A DNA stretch of 64,000 nt from Cycloclasticus sp. symbiont of Bathymodiolus heckerae (GTDB lineage: Bacteria; Pseudomonadota; Gammaproteobacteria; Methylococcales; Cycloclasticaceae): positions 62,001 through 126,000 of the forward strand of contig LWTL01000122.1 of assembly GCA_002101235.1 (NCBI GenBank), written 5' to 3'. The translations under genes and the position numbers were made by a program. Positions 16,078-28,303 of the stretch are shown piece by piece; within the stretch, counting starts at the first letter, position 1; each line of letters starts with the position of its first letter. The notes below the pieces were generated by a model. The model had not been told where the DNA came from and did no database searches. It was given only the letters and a program-made list of their open reading frames with translations.

Positions 16078-17451
16078 ATGAAGAAGAAACTTTTTATACG
16101 CACTCACGGTTGTCAGATGAATGAATATGATTCTGAGAAAATGGCCGATGTACTCGCGCAATCAGACGACTTAGAGCTGACAGATAATGAAAAAGAAGCC
16201 GATGTTTTGCTTCTTAATACGTGTTCAATTCGGGAAAAAGCGCAAGAGCGTGTGTTCCACCAATTGGGTCGTTGGCGTCCACTGAAAGAAAAAAATCCTG
16301 ATTTACTTATCGGTGTAGGCGGTTGTGTTGCCAGCCAAGAAGGTAAAGTGATTCGCAGAAGAGCGCCGTATGTAGATGTGGTGTTTGGCCCGCAAACTTT
16401 ACACCGTTTACCGGCTATGCTGAAAGAAGCGAGACATAAGAAAAAGCTGGTGATGGATATTTCTTTCCCAGAAATTGAAAAGTTCGATAATTTGCCCGAA
16501 CCGCGTGCCGAAGGCCCTAAAGCTTACGTATCGGTGATGGAAGGTTGCAGCAAATATTGCACGTTTTGTGTTGTTCCCTATACACGGGGTGAAGAGGTAA
16601 GTCGTCCGTTGGATGATGTAGTGGCAGAAGTATCCAGTTTAGCATCGCAAGGTGTTAGGGAAGTTAATTTGCTGGGGCAAAATGTTAATGCTTATCGCGG
16701 TGAAATGTCCGATGGCGACATGGCTGATTTTGCGCTTTTATTGCATTACGTTGCGGCGATTGATGGTATTGACCGTATCCGTTATACCACTTCGCACCCC
16801 AAAGAATTTTCAGATAGCCTTATTCAAGCATATGAAGATATTCCTGAACTGGTGAGTCATTTGCACCTGCCCGTACAAAGCGGCAGCAACACCGTGTTAG
16901 CGCGTATGAAACGTGGGCATGAGATTTCAATGTACATTGAAAAACTCGCTCGGTTGAAAGAAATACGGCCGAATATCAGTTTCTCATCTGACTTTATTAT
17001 TGGCTTTCCACAAGAAACAGACGAAGAGTTTGAGGATACGATTAAACTGATTGAGCAAATTGGTTTCGATCATTCTTACAGCTTTATCTTTAGCGCGCGT
17101 CCAGGAACGCCAGCAGCGGATATGGCAGATGATATTGACGTAAGTGTTAAAAAACAGCGTTTAGAGCGCTTGCAAACCATCATTAAAAAACAAACCGCCG
17201 ATATTTCAACAAGCATGATAGGAACAACCCAGCGTGTTTTAGTGGAAGGCGAGTCCAAGAAAAACTCCTTACAAATGATGGGAAGGACTGAGAATAATCG
17301 TATTGTTAACTTTACGGGGCATACGCGTTTAGCAGGGCAGTTTGTTGATATTCACATTACAGAAGCATTAACTAACTCCTTAAGAGGACGTTTGGTAAAA
17401 GTGGACGTGAGTGCAGGTGTTGGAAGTAATCAGAGGCAGTCAGTTTCTTAA
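16078..17451 (+). CDS. miaB: tRNA-2-methylthio-N6-dimethylallyladenosine synthase MiaB
   Basis: Radical-SAM methylthiotransferase that adds a methylthio group to i6A37 of tRNAs reading U-starting codons. The N-terminal UPF0004 domain starts [17 protein letters not shown] with cluster-binding cysteines ([18 protein letters not shown]). The radical-SAM CxxxCxxC motif is [17 protein letters not shown], followed by LPVQSGSN and a C-terminal TRAM domain. Length 457 is typical. It heads the miaB-ybeZ-ybeY-corC-lnt unit; the next gene begins at the base after its stop. Confidence 0.97.
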   Translation: MKKKLFIRTHGCQMNEYDSEKMADVLAQSDDLELTDNEKEADVLLLNTCSIREKAQERVFHQLGRWRPLKEKNPDLLIGVGGCVASQEGKVIRRRAPYVDVVFGPQTLHRLPAMLKEARHKKKLVMDISFPEIEKFDNLPEPRAEGPKAYVSVMEGCSKYCTFCVVPYTRGEEVSRPLDDVVAEVSSLASQGVREVNLLGQNVNAYRGEMSDGDMADFALLLHYVAAIDGIDRIRYTTSHPKEFSDSLIQAYEDIPELVSHLHLPVQSGSNTVLARMKRGHEISMYIEKLARLKEIRPNISFSSDFIIGFPQETDEEFEDTIKLIEQIGFDHSYSFIFSARPGTPAADMADDIDVSVKKQRLERLQTIIKKQTADISTSMIGTTQRVLVEGESKKNSLQMMGRTENNRIVNFTGHTRLAGQFVDIHITEALTNSLRGRLVKVDVSAGVGSNQRQSVS

Positions 17452-18414
17452 TTGAATAAACACCTGAAAAACACCGATATCCGCCTAGAACCCGAAAACA
17501 ATAAGCGTCTAGCTAGTTTATGTGGGCAATTTAATGAACATCTCATTCAGCTTGAGCAGCGGTTGAATGTAGATATTAAAAACCGTGGTAATCACTTTAG
17601 TGTTTCAGGGGCTGAGGTGGATGTAGATACAGCTGTTGCGGCGTTAGAGGAGATGTATCGCAGCACTGAAATTGATCAGCTTACACCAGCAAAGGTACAT
17701 ATACATATGCAGGAAACCCAAATGGATAAGAGTCAGCCAAGCGACGGCGTGGATGTTCCGGTTATACACACGCGGAAGAAAATAATTAAGCCACGTGGCG
17801 GCAACCAACAGTCGTACGTTAACAGCATTTCTAAGAATGATGTTATTTTTGGTATTGGGCCTGCCGGCACAGGTAAAACATACTTAGCCGTTGCCTGTGC
17901 GGTCGAAGCGTTGGAGTCTGAGAAAGTAGCGCGAATTATTTTGGCACGACCAGCGGTTGAAGCCGGCGAGCGTCTTGGTTTTTTACCGGGCGATTTAAGT
18001 GAAAAAATCAACCCATACTTAAGGCCTTTGTATGATGCCTTATATGAAATGCTGGGCGTTGAGCGAGTCGAAAAACTAATTGAAAGAAACGTGATTGAAA
18101 TTGCGCCGTTAGCTTTTATGCGGGGTCGCACACTCAGTGATGCGTTTATTATTTTGGATGAAGCGCAAAACACAACACCGGAACAAATTAAAATGTTTTT
18201 AACGCGAATTGGTTATGGTTCAACCGTTGTTGTTACCGGTGATATAACGCAAATTGACCTTCCTAAGCATACCGAATCTGGGTTGAAATTAGTGATGAAA
18301 ATTCTAAAAGACATTCCGAATATTAGTTTTACACAATTTGCTAGCTCGGATGTTGTTCGTCACCCCATTGTGCAAAAAATTGTTTCAGCCTATGAGAAAC
18401 ATCAGCAAGAATGA
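17452..18414 (+). CDS. ybeZ: PhoH-family ATPase YbeZ
   Basis: PhoH-like P-loop NTPase, thought to assist YbeY in rRNA processing. An N-terminal KH-like region (about 1-75) precedes the Walker A motif GPAGTGKT at about 136-143 and Walker B AFIILDEAQN. Length 320 is normal. The start is TTG, directly after the miaB stop codon. No ATG would keep the N-terminal region, so coupled initiation at TTG is the best choice. It overlaps ybeY by four bases (ATGA). Confidence 0.93.
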   Translation: MNKHLKNTDIRLEPENNKRLASLCGQFNEHLIQLEQRLNVDIKNRGNHFSVSGAEVDVDTAVAALEEMYRSTEIDQLTPAKVHIHMQETQMDKSQPSDGVDVPVIHTRKKIIKPRGGNQQSYVNSISKNDVIFGIGPAGTGKTYLAVACAVEALESEKVARIILARPAVEAGERLGFLPGDLSEKINPYLRPLYDALYEMLGVERVEKLIERNVIEIAPLAFMRGRTLSDAFIILDEAQNTTPEQIKMFLTRIGYGSTVVVTGDITQIDLPKHTESGLKLVMKILKDIPNISFTQFASSDVVRHPIVQKIVSAYEKHQQE

Positions 18415-18869
18415 GAGTTGATGTGCAAGTAGCGAGTGAATGTGTAGATTTGCCGGATGCTGAATTAATAGAGCAGTGGGTTGATCTAGCAACGCAACAG
18501 CGAAGCGAAGCAGAGGTGGTTGTTCGCCTTGTGGATGAGGCAGAGTCGGCAACATTAAATGAAACGTATCGCCAAAAAACAGGGGCCACTAACGTATTGA
18601 GCTTTCCTTTTGATGTGCCGCACGGGTTGCCAGAGGGAGCGCTAATGGATGATATTTTGGGTGATCTTGTGATTTGTGCGCCGGTTGTTATTAAAGAGGC
18701 TGACCAGCAAGATAAACCTGTTCTGTCGCATTGGGCGCATATGGTGGTTCACGGTTGTTTACATCTACAAGGTTATGACCATATCAACAACGCGGATGCT
18801 AATGTAATGGAAGGGTTAGAAGTGAAATTGTTAGAGAGTATTAATATTAATAACCCATATGAGAGTTAA
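18411..18869 (+). CDS. ybeY: Endoribonuclease YbeY
   Basis: Metal-dependent endoribonuclease for 16S rRNA 3'-end maturation and ribosome quality control. The zinc-binding motif HGCLHLQGYDH near residues 114-124 has all three histidines. TNVLSFPFD and GDLVICAPV upstream are also family-typical. Length 152. The ATG overlaps the ybeZ stop by four bases, supporting joint translation with its known partner. Confidence 0.96.
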   Translation: MRVDVQVASECVDLPDAELIEQWVDLATQQRSEAEVVVRLVDEAESATLNETYRQKTGATNVLSFPFDVPHGLPEGALMDDILGDLVICAPVVIKEADQQDKPVLSHWAHMVVHGCLHLQGYDHINNADANVMEGLEVKLLESININNPYES

Positions 18870-18874
18870 GTAGC

Positions 18875-19729
18875 ATGAGCCAGCCGCAGTTGGATAAAGA
18901 AGAAAGTCGTTCTTGGATTGAGCGCTTAGGTCAGGTATTGATGGGAGAGCCCAAAGGTCGTGAAGACCTTGTTCAGTTGATGCGAGATGCCGAGAAAAGA
19001 GGTTTGCTGGCCCCAGATGCATTGGCGATGATAGAAGGGGTGTTGCAAGTATCTGAGTTGCAAGTTCGAGATATCATGATCCCTCGTTCAAACATTGTAT
19101 TTATTCCAAGAGAAGCGGGGTTAGATGATATTTATCCCTTAGTGGTTGAGTCATCACACTCCCGTTTTCCGGTGCAAGATGAAGAAACATCACAAGTGAC
19201 GGGTATTTTGTTGGCGAAAGACCTGTTGAGTTACGTAACAACGGGTAAAACACAAAAATTTGATGTTAAGGATGTGATGCGTCCCGCTATTTTTGTACCT
19301 GAAAGTAAACGTTTAAACGTTATGTTGCACGAATTTCGTGCTAATCGAAACCACATGGCGGTCGTAGTTGATGAATACGGTTCAATCGCAGGCTTAATTA
19401 CCATTGAAGATGTTTTAGAACAAATTGTGGGTGAAATTGAAGACGAGCACGACTTTGAAGAAGAGGCTTTTATTCTTCAGCGAAATGAAAGCGAGTTTAA
19501 CATTAAGGCGCTAACAGATATTGATGATTTCAATGAGCGTTTCGCCACAAACTATTCAAGTGATGATGTCGACACAATGGGTGGGATGGTCGTGAAAAGT
19601 TTTGGTCATGTGCCTGAGCATGGCGAAACAACACAAATAGATAATTTTCTTTTTGAAGTGTTGAGGGCGGACAACCGTCGCGTGCATTTATTACGGATGA
19701 CAATACTTGATGCTTCTAGTGAAGAGTAA
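18875..19729 (+). CDS. corC: Magnesium/cobalt homeostasis protein CorC (YbeX)
   Basis: A soluble, 284-residue protein with two CBS domains (VRDIMIPRSNIVFI at about 65-78; VKDVMRPAIFVPES with MAVVVDEYGSIAGLITIEDV) and a C-terminal CorC/HlyC transporter-associated domain ending VHLLRMTI. The family acts in magnesium homeostasis or, in its ybeZYX setting, ribosome-related stress. It is five bases downstream of ybeY and 36 bases upstream of lnt. Confidence 0.95.
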   Translation: MSQPQLDKEESRSWIERLGQVLMGEPKGREDLVQLMRDAEKRGLLAPDALAMIEGVLQVSELQVRDIMIPRSNIVFIPREAGLDDIYPLVVESSHSRFPVQDEETSQVTGILLAKDLLSYVTTGKTQKFDVKDVMRPAIFVPESKRLNVMLHEFRANRNHMAVVVDEYGSIAGLITIEDVLEQIVGEIEDEHDFEEEAFILQRNESEFNIKALTDIDDFNERFATNYSSDDVDTMGGMVVKSFGHVPEHGETTQIDNFLFEVLRADNRRVHLLRMTILDASSEE

Positions 19730-19765
19730 TTTTCACCCTGAATATGCAAATGACTCATTAAACTG

Positions 19766-21247
19766 ATGCGAACAAGGTTTTTTGCGTTGCTGTCTGGCGC
19801 GTTACTTCCTTTAGCCTTTGCACCCTACGACCTTCCAGCGATGGCTATTATTTCGTTGGTTCTGTTTTTATTAATCCTTAACAAGCTCAAGCCAGCAGAA
19901 GCAGCAACCGTTGGCTATGCCTTTGGTTTGGGGTACTTCGGTCATGGTGTGTACTGGGTTTACTTTAGTATTCATCACTTTGGTCATGCTCCATTGTGGT
20001 TAGCGGTTATTATTATGCTGGGCATGGTCGCCATATTGGCGCTTTATATGGCATTGCTTGCTTACGTGCTAAATCGTTTTTTTCAGAATAATTTAGCGGT
20101 GCGTTACCTGTTAGCTTTCCCAAGTATTTGGGCGGGTTTAGAAGCGTTACGCGCGGTATTGTTCACGGGTTTTCCTTGGTTATCACTAGGTTTTAGTCAA
20201 CTGGATACATGGCTATCTTCTTGGGCGCCTATGTTTGGTGTGCTGGGTGTTTCTTGGTTGGTTGCTTTAACGTCAGGAGGTATTTTATATCTGATACGGG
20301 GTGAGAAGATGGCTTGCAAATTAGTCGCGATGGGTTTGCTATTAGCGTCTTGGCTTGGCGGTCTTTTACTTCACCAAATTAAGTGGGTAGAGCCTGCCGG
20401 TAAAGCGGTTAATGTTGCTTTACTTCAAGGGAATGTTCCGCAAGAAATTAAGTGGTTAAGGTCCTTTCGGCAAATAAATTTGAATATTTATATGCAGATG
20501 ACAAAGCAGCAACGCGATGCCGACTTAATCGTTTGGCCGGAAACAGCTATACCCGCTTTTTATCACACGGTGAAAAACGCGTTTATTCCCGCACTGAAGA
20601 GAGAAGCAGAGGACTTTCAATCGGATATTGTTCTCGGTTTACCCGTTATGCCAGAACAGACGGGCGATTATTACAATGGTCTATATAGTGTTCGTCATGC
20701 AGAAGATTTTTACCTAAAAAGGCATTTAGTTCCTTTAGGGGAATATATGCCGCTAAAGCCACTATCAACGTTTATTTTGAGTTTTTTGAGCATCCCTATG
20801 TCGGATTTTTCATCTGGAGGTAGTGAGCAGGCTTTATTACAAGGTGCCGGTTACCCTTTCGCATCATCGATTTGTTATGAAGATGTTTTTCAGCAGACAT
20901 CTATAGATGGATTACCAGAGGCGGCTTATTTGGTGAATGTCAGTAACGACACATGGTTTGGCGATACCATAGCCCCGTATCAGCATTTGCAAATGGCAAG
21001 AATGCGCGCATTGGAAAGCGGCCGTTATCTGCTCCGGTCAACAAATACAGGTTTAACGGCGATAGTTAATCAGTATGGTGAGATAACTCGGCAAGCCCCT
21101 ATGTTTAAACGTGTTGCTTTAAGAGGGGAGCTTATACCGTTAAAAGGGGTGACCCCCTTCGTGCAAGGCGGTTGGTGGTTCATTTATGTGCTGATCGCGT
21201 TAGTAGTGGTATTTGGCTTTTTAAAGCGGGACAGGAAAGAGCAATAG
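19766..21247 (+). CDS. lnt: Apolipoprotein N-acyltransferase Lnt
   Basis: Inner-membrane enzyme that adds the third acyl chain to the N-terminal cysteine of lipoproteins. The N-terminal half has about six transmembrane segments, and the periplasmic half is a nitrilase-like domain. The catalytic triad is visible as Glu259 (WPETAIP), Lys318 (LKRHLVPLGEYMP) and Cys370 (SSICYEDVF). A final C-terminal membrane helix follows. Length 493 is slightly short of E. coli Lnt (512). The stop codon abuts the stop of the convergent SelW-like gene with no gap. Confidence 0.97.
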   Translation: MRTRFFALLSGALLPLAFAPYDLPAMAIISLVLFLLILNKLKPAEAATVGYAFGLGYFGHGVYWVYFSIHHFGHAPLWLAVIIMLGMVAILALYMALLAYVLNRFFQNNLAVRYLLAFPSIWAGLEALRAVLFTGFPWLSLGFSQLDTWLSSWAPMFGVLGVSWLVALTSGGILYLIRGEKMACKLVAMGLLLASWLGGLLLHQIKWVEPAGKAVNVALLQGNVPQEIKWLRSFRQINLNIYMQMTKQQRDADLIVWPETAIPAFYHTVKNAFIPALKREAEDFQSDIVLGLPVMPEQTGDYYNGLYSVRHAEDFYLKRHLVPLGEYMPLKPLSTFILSFLSIPMSDFSSGGSEQALLQGAGYPFASSICYEDVFQQTSIDGLPEAAYLVNVSNDTWFGDTIAPYQHLQMARMRALESGRYLLRSTNTGLTAIVNQYGEITRQAPMFKRVALRGELIPLKGVTPFVQGGWWFIYVLIALVVVFGFLKRDRKEQ

Positions 21248-21526
21248 CTATTTATGAGTAAGGTCAATATGCCCTAAATCCCTATCAGGTGAAATCACAT
21301 CACGCACACACTGTTTTAACTCCGTAATTTCAGGGAAGCGCCCCATCTCTTTACGAGACCAAACCAACTTGCCGTTAGCAATTACCTCAAAAATACCGCC
21401 CGTTCCTGGTTGTAGCGATAGCTCATCAATTTCACCGTCAAACGTAGAAAGAATCTCTTGAGCCATCCATGAAGAACGGAGTAACCAACGGCATTGGGCG
21501 CAGTATTTAATTTCAACTTTGTTCAT
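21248..21526 (-). CDS. SelT/SelW/SelH-family thioredoxin-like protein (Cys form)
   Basis: Small redox-fold protein of 92 residues. The CxxC motif YCAQC (Cys9, Cys12) follows the first beta strand, as in selenoprotein W. Both positions use TGC, so this is the cysteine homologue and not a selenoprotein. GTGGIFEV and LVWSRKEMGRFPEI match the Rdx family. It is the last gene of a ybeL-like/parA/selW-like unit, 8 bases after parA. The family is considered a thiol redox regulator; its partner is unknown. Confidence 0.88.
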   Translation of the reverse strand: MNKVEIKYCAQCRWLLRSSWMAQEILSTFDGEIDELSLQPGTGGIFEVIANGKLVWSRKEMGRFPEITELKQCVRDVISPDRDLGHIDLTHK

Positions 21527-21534
21527 GGCGGATG

Positions 21535-22302
21535 TTATTTTTTCTTCAATTCCTTATACAAGCTTTTAAATTCTTCGGTGACCTTGTGGTTTGGTGCAAA
21601 CTGAATCATGGGCTGGCAAGCGCTGTGTGATTCACGGATTTTGACAGATGGCGATATCATCGTTTTAAATAATGTCAGTTTATCTGCAATTAGTTCGTCA
21701 ACAAGTTGAGCGGGTAAGTTTGCACGACGCTGAAATTGATTAACCACGATGCCTTCAATTTTAAGCTCCGGGTTGTGGTCTGCTCTTACTTCAGCAACTG
21801 TATCGAGTAGTGAATATAGGGCTTGTTTTGAGAACACGTCGCAATCGAACGGTATTAAGCAGTTATTTGCAGCAATTAGCGCCGATCTTGTGTAAAAGTT
21901 TAAAGCGGGTGGTGTGTCGATAAAAATATTGTCGAAATCATCCATCGCGTCGATGGCTTCTTTTAATTTGTATATTTTGTAACGCGACTCAAGTTTCGCA
22001 TGCAAGTTATCCATATCAGGGTGGGACGGCATGACATACAAATTGGGTACGTTAGTTTCGTAAATAAACTCACTAAAGTCTTTAGGAAATAAACTAACGC
22101 TTAGAGTACTTGCGTAAAAATCAGCGAGAGTCGACTCGAGTTCTTCGGTTCGATAACCGAGTAAGTAATGCGTGGAATTCCCTTGTGTATCCAAGTCAAT
22201 AACTAACGTCTTTTTGCCCTTTGATGCGCTAATGGCAGCTAGGTTGCAAGTGATGGTAGATTTGCCAACACCGCCTTTTTTATTAAAGATAACTCGATTC
22301 AT
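21535..22302 (-). CDS. Orphan ParA-family ATPase
   Basis: Deviant Walker A KKGGVGKST near the N-terminus, then VIDLDTQGN and DNIFIDTPPAL, define a ParA/Soj/MinD ATPase of 255 residues. These proteins dimerise with ATP and position plasmids, chromosomes or protein clusters. There is no parB, parS-like array or replication gene nearby, so it is neither the chromosomal parAB pair nor a plasmid partition locus. It starts two bases after the zinc-ribbon gene and is probably cotranscribed with it. The cargo is unknown. Confidence 0.88.
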   Translation of the reverse strand: MNRVIFNKKGGVGKSTITCNLAAISASKGKKTLVIDLDTQGNSTHYLLGYRTEELESTLADFYASTLSVSLFPKDFSEFIYETNVPNLYVMPSHPDMDNLHAKLESRYKIYKLKEAIDAMDDFDNIFIDTPPALNFYTRSALIAANNCLIPFDCDVFSKQALYSLLDTVAEVRADHNPELKIEGIVVNQFQRRANLPAQLVDELIADKLTLFKTMISPSVKIRESHSACQPMIQFAPNHKVTEEFKSLYKELKKK

Positions 22303-22304
22303 TA

Positions 22305-22823
22305 CTATTTTGCCTTTTTACTGTGACGTTTAAATTCTGTTTTATGACATTTTGGACAAGGTGGGATATGTCCAGTTTTTTTGAAGTTTAAGGTTTGTTC
22401 GCATACTACGCATTCTAAAGTACCCGGGCCAGTGACTTCGCCTGAGTGATACAACTGGCTTTTGAGTGCGTCTAAACTTATTTTGTCCCACTGTAGTTTA
22501 GTTTTATCTGCGACCGAATTGATGAGCTCACCAACCTTGCCTTCTACCAGACTAGACTCAAACGATAACCATTCTGAAAACTCTTGCTGTGTTTCTTGCA
22601 AATACGCAGAAACGTCTTCTAAATCTCTCTTTAAATAACCGGCCACCTTGTTGGCCTCCTCGCGACTTATTTCACCTAATTCAACGGCTTTTTCTTGCGC
22701 ACTTTTTAGATTCTCATCGATGGTCGGGATGGCTAGCTTTTCGGCGCGTTCAAGTGCATCGTGAAGTCGCTCAGCCATAGTGTCGTATGCGTGTAGTAGT
22801 TTGTCTTGCATAGGGTTATTCAT
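22305..22823 (-). CDS. ybeL: DUF1451 (YbeL-like) zinc-ribbon protein
   Basis: 172 residues: a charged, helical, probably coiled-coil N-terminal part (about 5-125), then a C-terminal zinc ribbon with CVVC and CPKC. This matches the DUF1451/YbeL family, and E. coli ybeL also lies beside leuS, which supports the assignment. Biochemical function is not known. AGGAG upstream supports the ATG at 22823. It is the first gene of the three-gene minus-strand unit and diverges from leuS. Confidence 0.82.
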   Translation of the reverse strand: MNNPMQDKLLHAYDTMAERLHDALERAEKLAIPTIDENLKSAQEKAVELGEISREEANKVAGYLKRDLEDVSAYLQETQQEFSEWLSFESSLVEGKVGELINSVADKTKLQWDKISLDALKSQLYHSGEVTGPGTLECVVCEQTLNFKKTGHIPPCPKCHKTEFKRHSKKAK

Positions 22824-22867
22824 AGCATCTCCTTGTGTGATATAGCTTTAGATTTAGGGGTAGCTAA

Positions 22868-25357
<2,490 letters not shown>

Positions 25358-25369
25358 CGGATTTTTAAT

Positions 25370-25906
25370 ATGATGAAAAAGCACTCACAATCTTTGGCCT
25401 TGTTACGCTCCATTACCATTGTATGCTTGCTGATAGCGATGCTAACAGCCTGTGGTTTTAAACTGCGTGGTTCTTTTCAATTGCCGGCTGAATTACAAAA
25501 AATATACGTCGTTGGCTCTCAAAGCAGTGATTTAGTGAGGGATTTAAAAGAGATGCTGGCATATTCAGCAGAAGTTGTTGCTAACCGCTCAGATGCTGAT
25601 GCTGTGTTAACAATCAACAAAGAAGAGTCGGATACCAGAACGTTAAGTGTCGACTCAAGAGGCAAGGTTCGTGAGTCTGAAATGGAGTTCTCGGTTATTT
25701 ACAGTTTAGCCTTGGCTAATGGCGATATATTGCTGGATAAAGAAGCGCTGCTACTGGTGCGAGACTACATCAATGATGAGAACGATATTATTGGGCGAAC
25801 TAATGAGTCTACGGTTATTACTCGTGATTTAAAGCGAGACGCTGCACAGCAAATTTTGAGACGCATCCAAGCGTTAAAAATAAGCTCTGAAACAGCCGTT
25901 AAGTAA
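25370..25906 (+). CDS. lptE: LPS-assembly lipoprotein LptE
   Basis: Outer-membrane lipoprotein that plugs LptD and helps insert lipopolysaccharide. A type II signal peptide ends at the lipobox LLTACGFKLRG, and the mature protein of about 150 residues has the LptE pattern (GFKLRGSF, RTLSVDSRGKVRESEMEF). It lies 12 bases after leuS, the usual leuS-lptE-holA order. Confidence 0.93.
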   Translation: MMKKHSQSLALLRSITIVCLLIAMLTACGFKLRGSFQLPAELQKIYVVGSQSSDLVRDLKEMLAYSAEVVANRSDADAVLTINKEESDTRTLSVDSRGKVRESEMEFSVIYSLALANGDILLDKEALLLVRDYINDENDIIGRTNESTVITRDLKRDAAQQILRRIQALKISSETAVK

Positions 25907-25938
25907 CGTCACTCATCTAGCTTATTGGGCTGGGAATT

Positions 25939-26982
25939 ATGCAGCTAGAGGCTAACCAACTATCTTTTTCTGTCGATAAAGGGCTGCTGCCTGTTTATTT
26001 GGTTTCTGGTGATGAGCCGCTACAGCAAGGGGAAGCTGTTGATTTAATTCGCAAGAAAGCGCGCTCAGAGGGCTTTCTTAATCGCGAAGTATTGTATGTT
26101 GAAGGACGATTTGACTGGAGCCAGTTATTTGCCGCTTGTCTTACTCAATCACTGTTTGCAGAAAAAAACTTGATTGAATTAAATATGTCGACTGCAAAAC
26201 CAGGGAGAGAAGGTTCGCAAGCGATAGAGAAAATAGTGAGTGAAGCATCTAGTGATAACTTGCTAATTATCATTACGGGCAAATTGGACAAAACATCTAA
26301 AAAGGCGAAGTGGTTTAAGTCGATAGATCAGCACGGGGCGATTATTCAAGTATGGCCTTTGCTGGATAATAAATTACTTTCTTGGTTGAAGCAAAGACTT
26401 CAACGTAAAGGTCTTTCGGTCGATCAACAAGGTATTAAATTACTTGCGGACAGTGTCGAAGGGAATTTACTCGCAGCGGCTCAAGAAATTGAAAAGTTGC
26501 ATGCGATTCATGGCTCGGTGGAGCTTTCTTCCGACGATATATTGAATGCGGTAGCAGATAATGCCCGTTACGATGTATTCAAGTTAACGGATAGTTTGTT
26601 AGCGGGTAATTCCATAAGAGCAATACAGGTGCTCAAAGGGTTAGTGGGTGAGAAGCTTGCCGCGCCAGTTGTTTTATGGGCGCTAACCCGTGAATTGCGT
26701 ATTATGGCAGGCTTAAGTTTTGAGAAAACAACAACAGGTAGAATGAGTGAAACCTTTAGAAGACAAAGGCCGCCTGTTTGGGACTCAAAAAAAACGCAGT
26801 ATACGCAGGCGTTATCTCGAGGTGATTTGAGTCAATGGCAAGGTTTAATTCAAGTTTGCGCAAAAGCGGAACGGATGACTAAAGGTGCAGAGAAAGGTGA
26901 TGAGTGGTTGGTGATTGAGCAAATTTGTTTGGCGTTTTGCGAGCCAAGACGTTTAAAACAATACGCATTGACCACGGTATAA
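25939..26982 (+). CDS. holA: DNA polymerase III delta subunit
   Basis: Clamp-loader wrench subunit that opens the beta sliding clamp. At 347 residues it shows the HolA pattern: [20 protein letters not shown] at the N-terminus, [17 protein letters not shown] in the middle, and the helical collar domain with [12 protein letters not shown] and WALTREL. A TATAAT hexamer overlaps the holA stop (26978-26983) and could drive proA, though no good -35 is evident. Confidence 0.95.
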   Translation: MQLEANQLSFSVDKGLLPVYLVSGDEPLQQGEAVDLIRKKARSEGFLNREVLYVEGRFDWSQLFAACLTQSLFAEKNLIELNMSTAKPGREGSQAIEKIVSEASSDNLLIIITGKLDKTSKKAKWFKSIDQHGAIIQVWPLLDNKLLSWLKQRLQRKGLSVDQQGIKLLADSVEGNLLAAAQEIEKLHAIHGSVELSSDDILNAVADNARYDVFKLTDSLLAGNSIRAIQVLKGLVGEKLAAPVVLWALTRELRIMAGLSFEKTTTGRMSETFRRQRPPVWDSKKTQYTQALSRGDLSQWQGLIQVCAKAERMTKGAEKGDEWLVIEQICLAFCEPRRLKQYALTTV

Positions 26983-27016
26983 TTTAAAATTAGAAAGATT
27001 TTTTAAAGGTAAAAGA

Positions 27017-28276
27017 ATGAGTGAATTAATTGAATATATGCAACAACTAGGTCAGCGTGCTAAAAGTGCTGCCAGAGTAATTGCTAACGCCGATACAGGC
27101 GTTAAAAACAATGCATTAAATGCGATTGCGGATGAAATAGAAACGCAACAAGCAGTGATTTTAGCCGCGAATACGTTAGATATGAAAGCCGGTGCGAAGA
27201 ATGGTCTTGATGCAGCGCTATTAGATCGTTTGGAGCTTAATGAGGAACGTGTTGCAGCGATGGCGGAAGGGTTAAGGCAAATAGTGGCCTTGCCTGACCC
27301 AGCAGGTGAGATCAGTCAGATTAATTCGCGCCCATCAGGCATTAAAGTGGGGCAAATGCGTGTGCCATTAGGTGTGATTGGTATTATTTATGAGTCTCGC
27401 CCGAATGTGACAGCAGATGCAGCAGCACTGTGTTTAAAGTCGGGTAACGCGAGTATTTTACGTGGCGGTTCTGAAGCTAAACATTCAAACCAAGCAATAG
27501 CACTGTGCATTAGCAACGGCTTGAAAGTAGCCGGTTTGCCTGCTGAAATTGTACAAGTAATAGAAACCACAGACCGTAATGCGGTTGGTGAGTTGATTCG
27601 TATGGAAGGTACAGTTGATGTGATTATTCCTCGCGGTGGTAAAGGCCTTATTGAGCGCATTACTAAAGAAGCGCGTGTGCCGGTTATTAAACATTTGCAC
27701 GGTGTTTGCCATGTATATCTTGATGATAAAGCGGAGAAAGAAATGGCTTTATCGATTGCGCTTAATGCAAAAACGCAGCGGTATGGTACATGTAATACGA
27801 TGGAGACATTGTTGGTTGCAGAGGCGGTTGCGGCTGAATTTTTGCCTGAATTAGCGGCGCTGTATGAAGCTAAAAATGTAGAACTTAGAGGCTGTGAAAA
27901 AACCTGTGAAGTTTTACCTAACTGCGTTAAAGCTGTAGATGCAGACTGGGACGAGGAATACCTAGCGCCTATCCTATCCATTCGCGTTGTGGATGATATG
28001 GAGATGGCAATGGACCATATTCATGACCATAGTTCAGGACATACGGAATCTATCGTAACGGCAGACTACGCAAAAGCGATGCGTTTTTTACGTGAGGTGG
28101 ATTCAAGCTCGGTGATGGTGAATGCGTCTACACGGTTTGCGGATGGATTTGAATACGGCTTAGGTGGTGAGATCGGCATTAGTACCAATAAGCTACATGC
28201 GCGTGGCCCTGTTGGTTTAGTGGGTTTAACGACTCAAAAGTATATTGTTTTGGGTGATGGGCATATTCGCCAATAA
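27017..28276 (+). CDS. proA: Gamma-glutamyl phosphate reductase
   Basis: Second enzyme of proline synthesis, reducing gamma-glutamyl phosphate to the semialdehyde with NADPH. The 419-residue protein has the aldehyde-dehydrogenase-like fold. [19 protein letters not shown] and [12 protein letters not shown] are signature stretches, and the catalytic cysteine is in [30 protein letters not shown] closes the family block. It is separated by 28 bases from nadD. Confidence 0.97.
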   Translation: MSELIEYMQQLGQRAKSAARVIANADTGVKNNALNAIADEIETQQAVILAANTLDMKAGAKNGLDAALLDRLELNEERVAAMAEGLRQIVALPDPAGEISQINSRPSGIKVGQMRVPLGVIGIIYESRPNVTADAAALCLKSGNASILRGGSEAKHSNQAIALCISNGLKVAGLPAEIVQVIETTDRNAVGELIRMEGTVDVIIPRGGKGLIERITKEARVPVIKHLHGVCHVYLDDKAEKEMALSIALNAKTQRYGTCNTMETLLVAEAVAAEFLPELAALYEAKNVELRGCEKTCEVLPNCVKAVDADWDEEYLAPILSIRVVDDMEMAMDHIHDHSSGHTESIVTADYAKAMRFLREVDSSSVMVNASTRFADGFEYGLGGEIGISTNKLHARGPVGLVGLTTQKYIVLGDGHIRQ

Positions 28277-28303
28277 TTAGATATTCCAGTTATTACGCAG
28301 CGT

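Noticed and set aside
17733-18173. 146-codon open frame opposite ybeZ
   Set aside because: It is the mirror of a strongly conserved gene, has no ribosome site or recognisable motif, and shows the Ser/Ala-rich composition of antisense frames.
21245-21250. Zero-gap convergent stops of lnt and the SelW-like gene as a regulatory overlap
   Set aside because: Abutting convergent stop codons are common in compact genomes; no structure supports a special role.
21490-21510. Possible selenocysteine in the SelW-like protein
   Set aside because: Both CxxC positions use TGC codons, and the frame has no internal TGA.
27388-27981. 197-codon open frame opposite proA
   Set aside because: Antisense to a conserved gene, with low-complexity Ser/Thr/Ala-rich translation and no family features.
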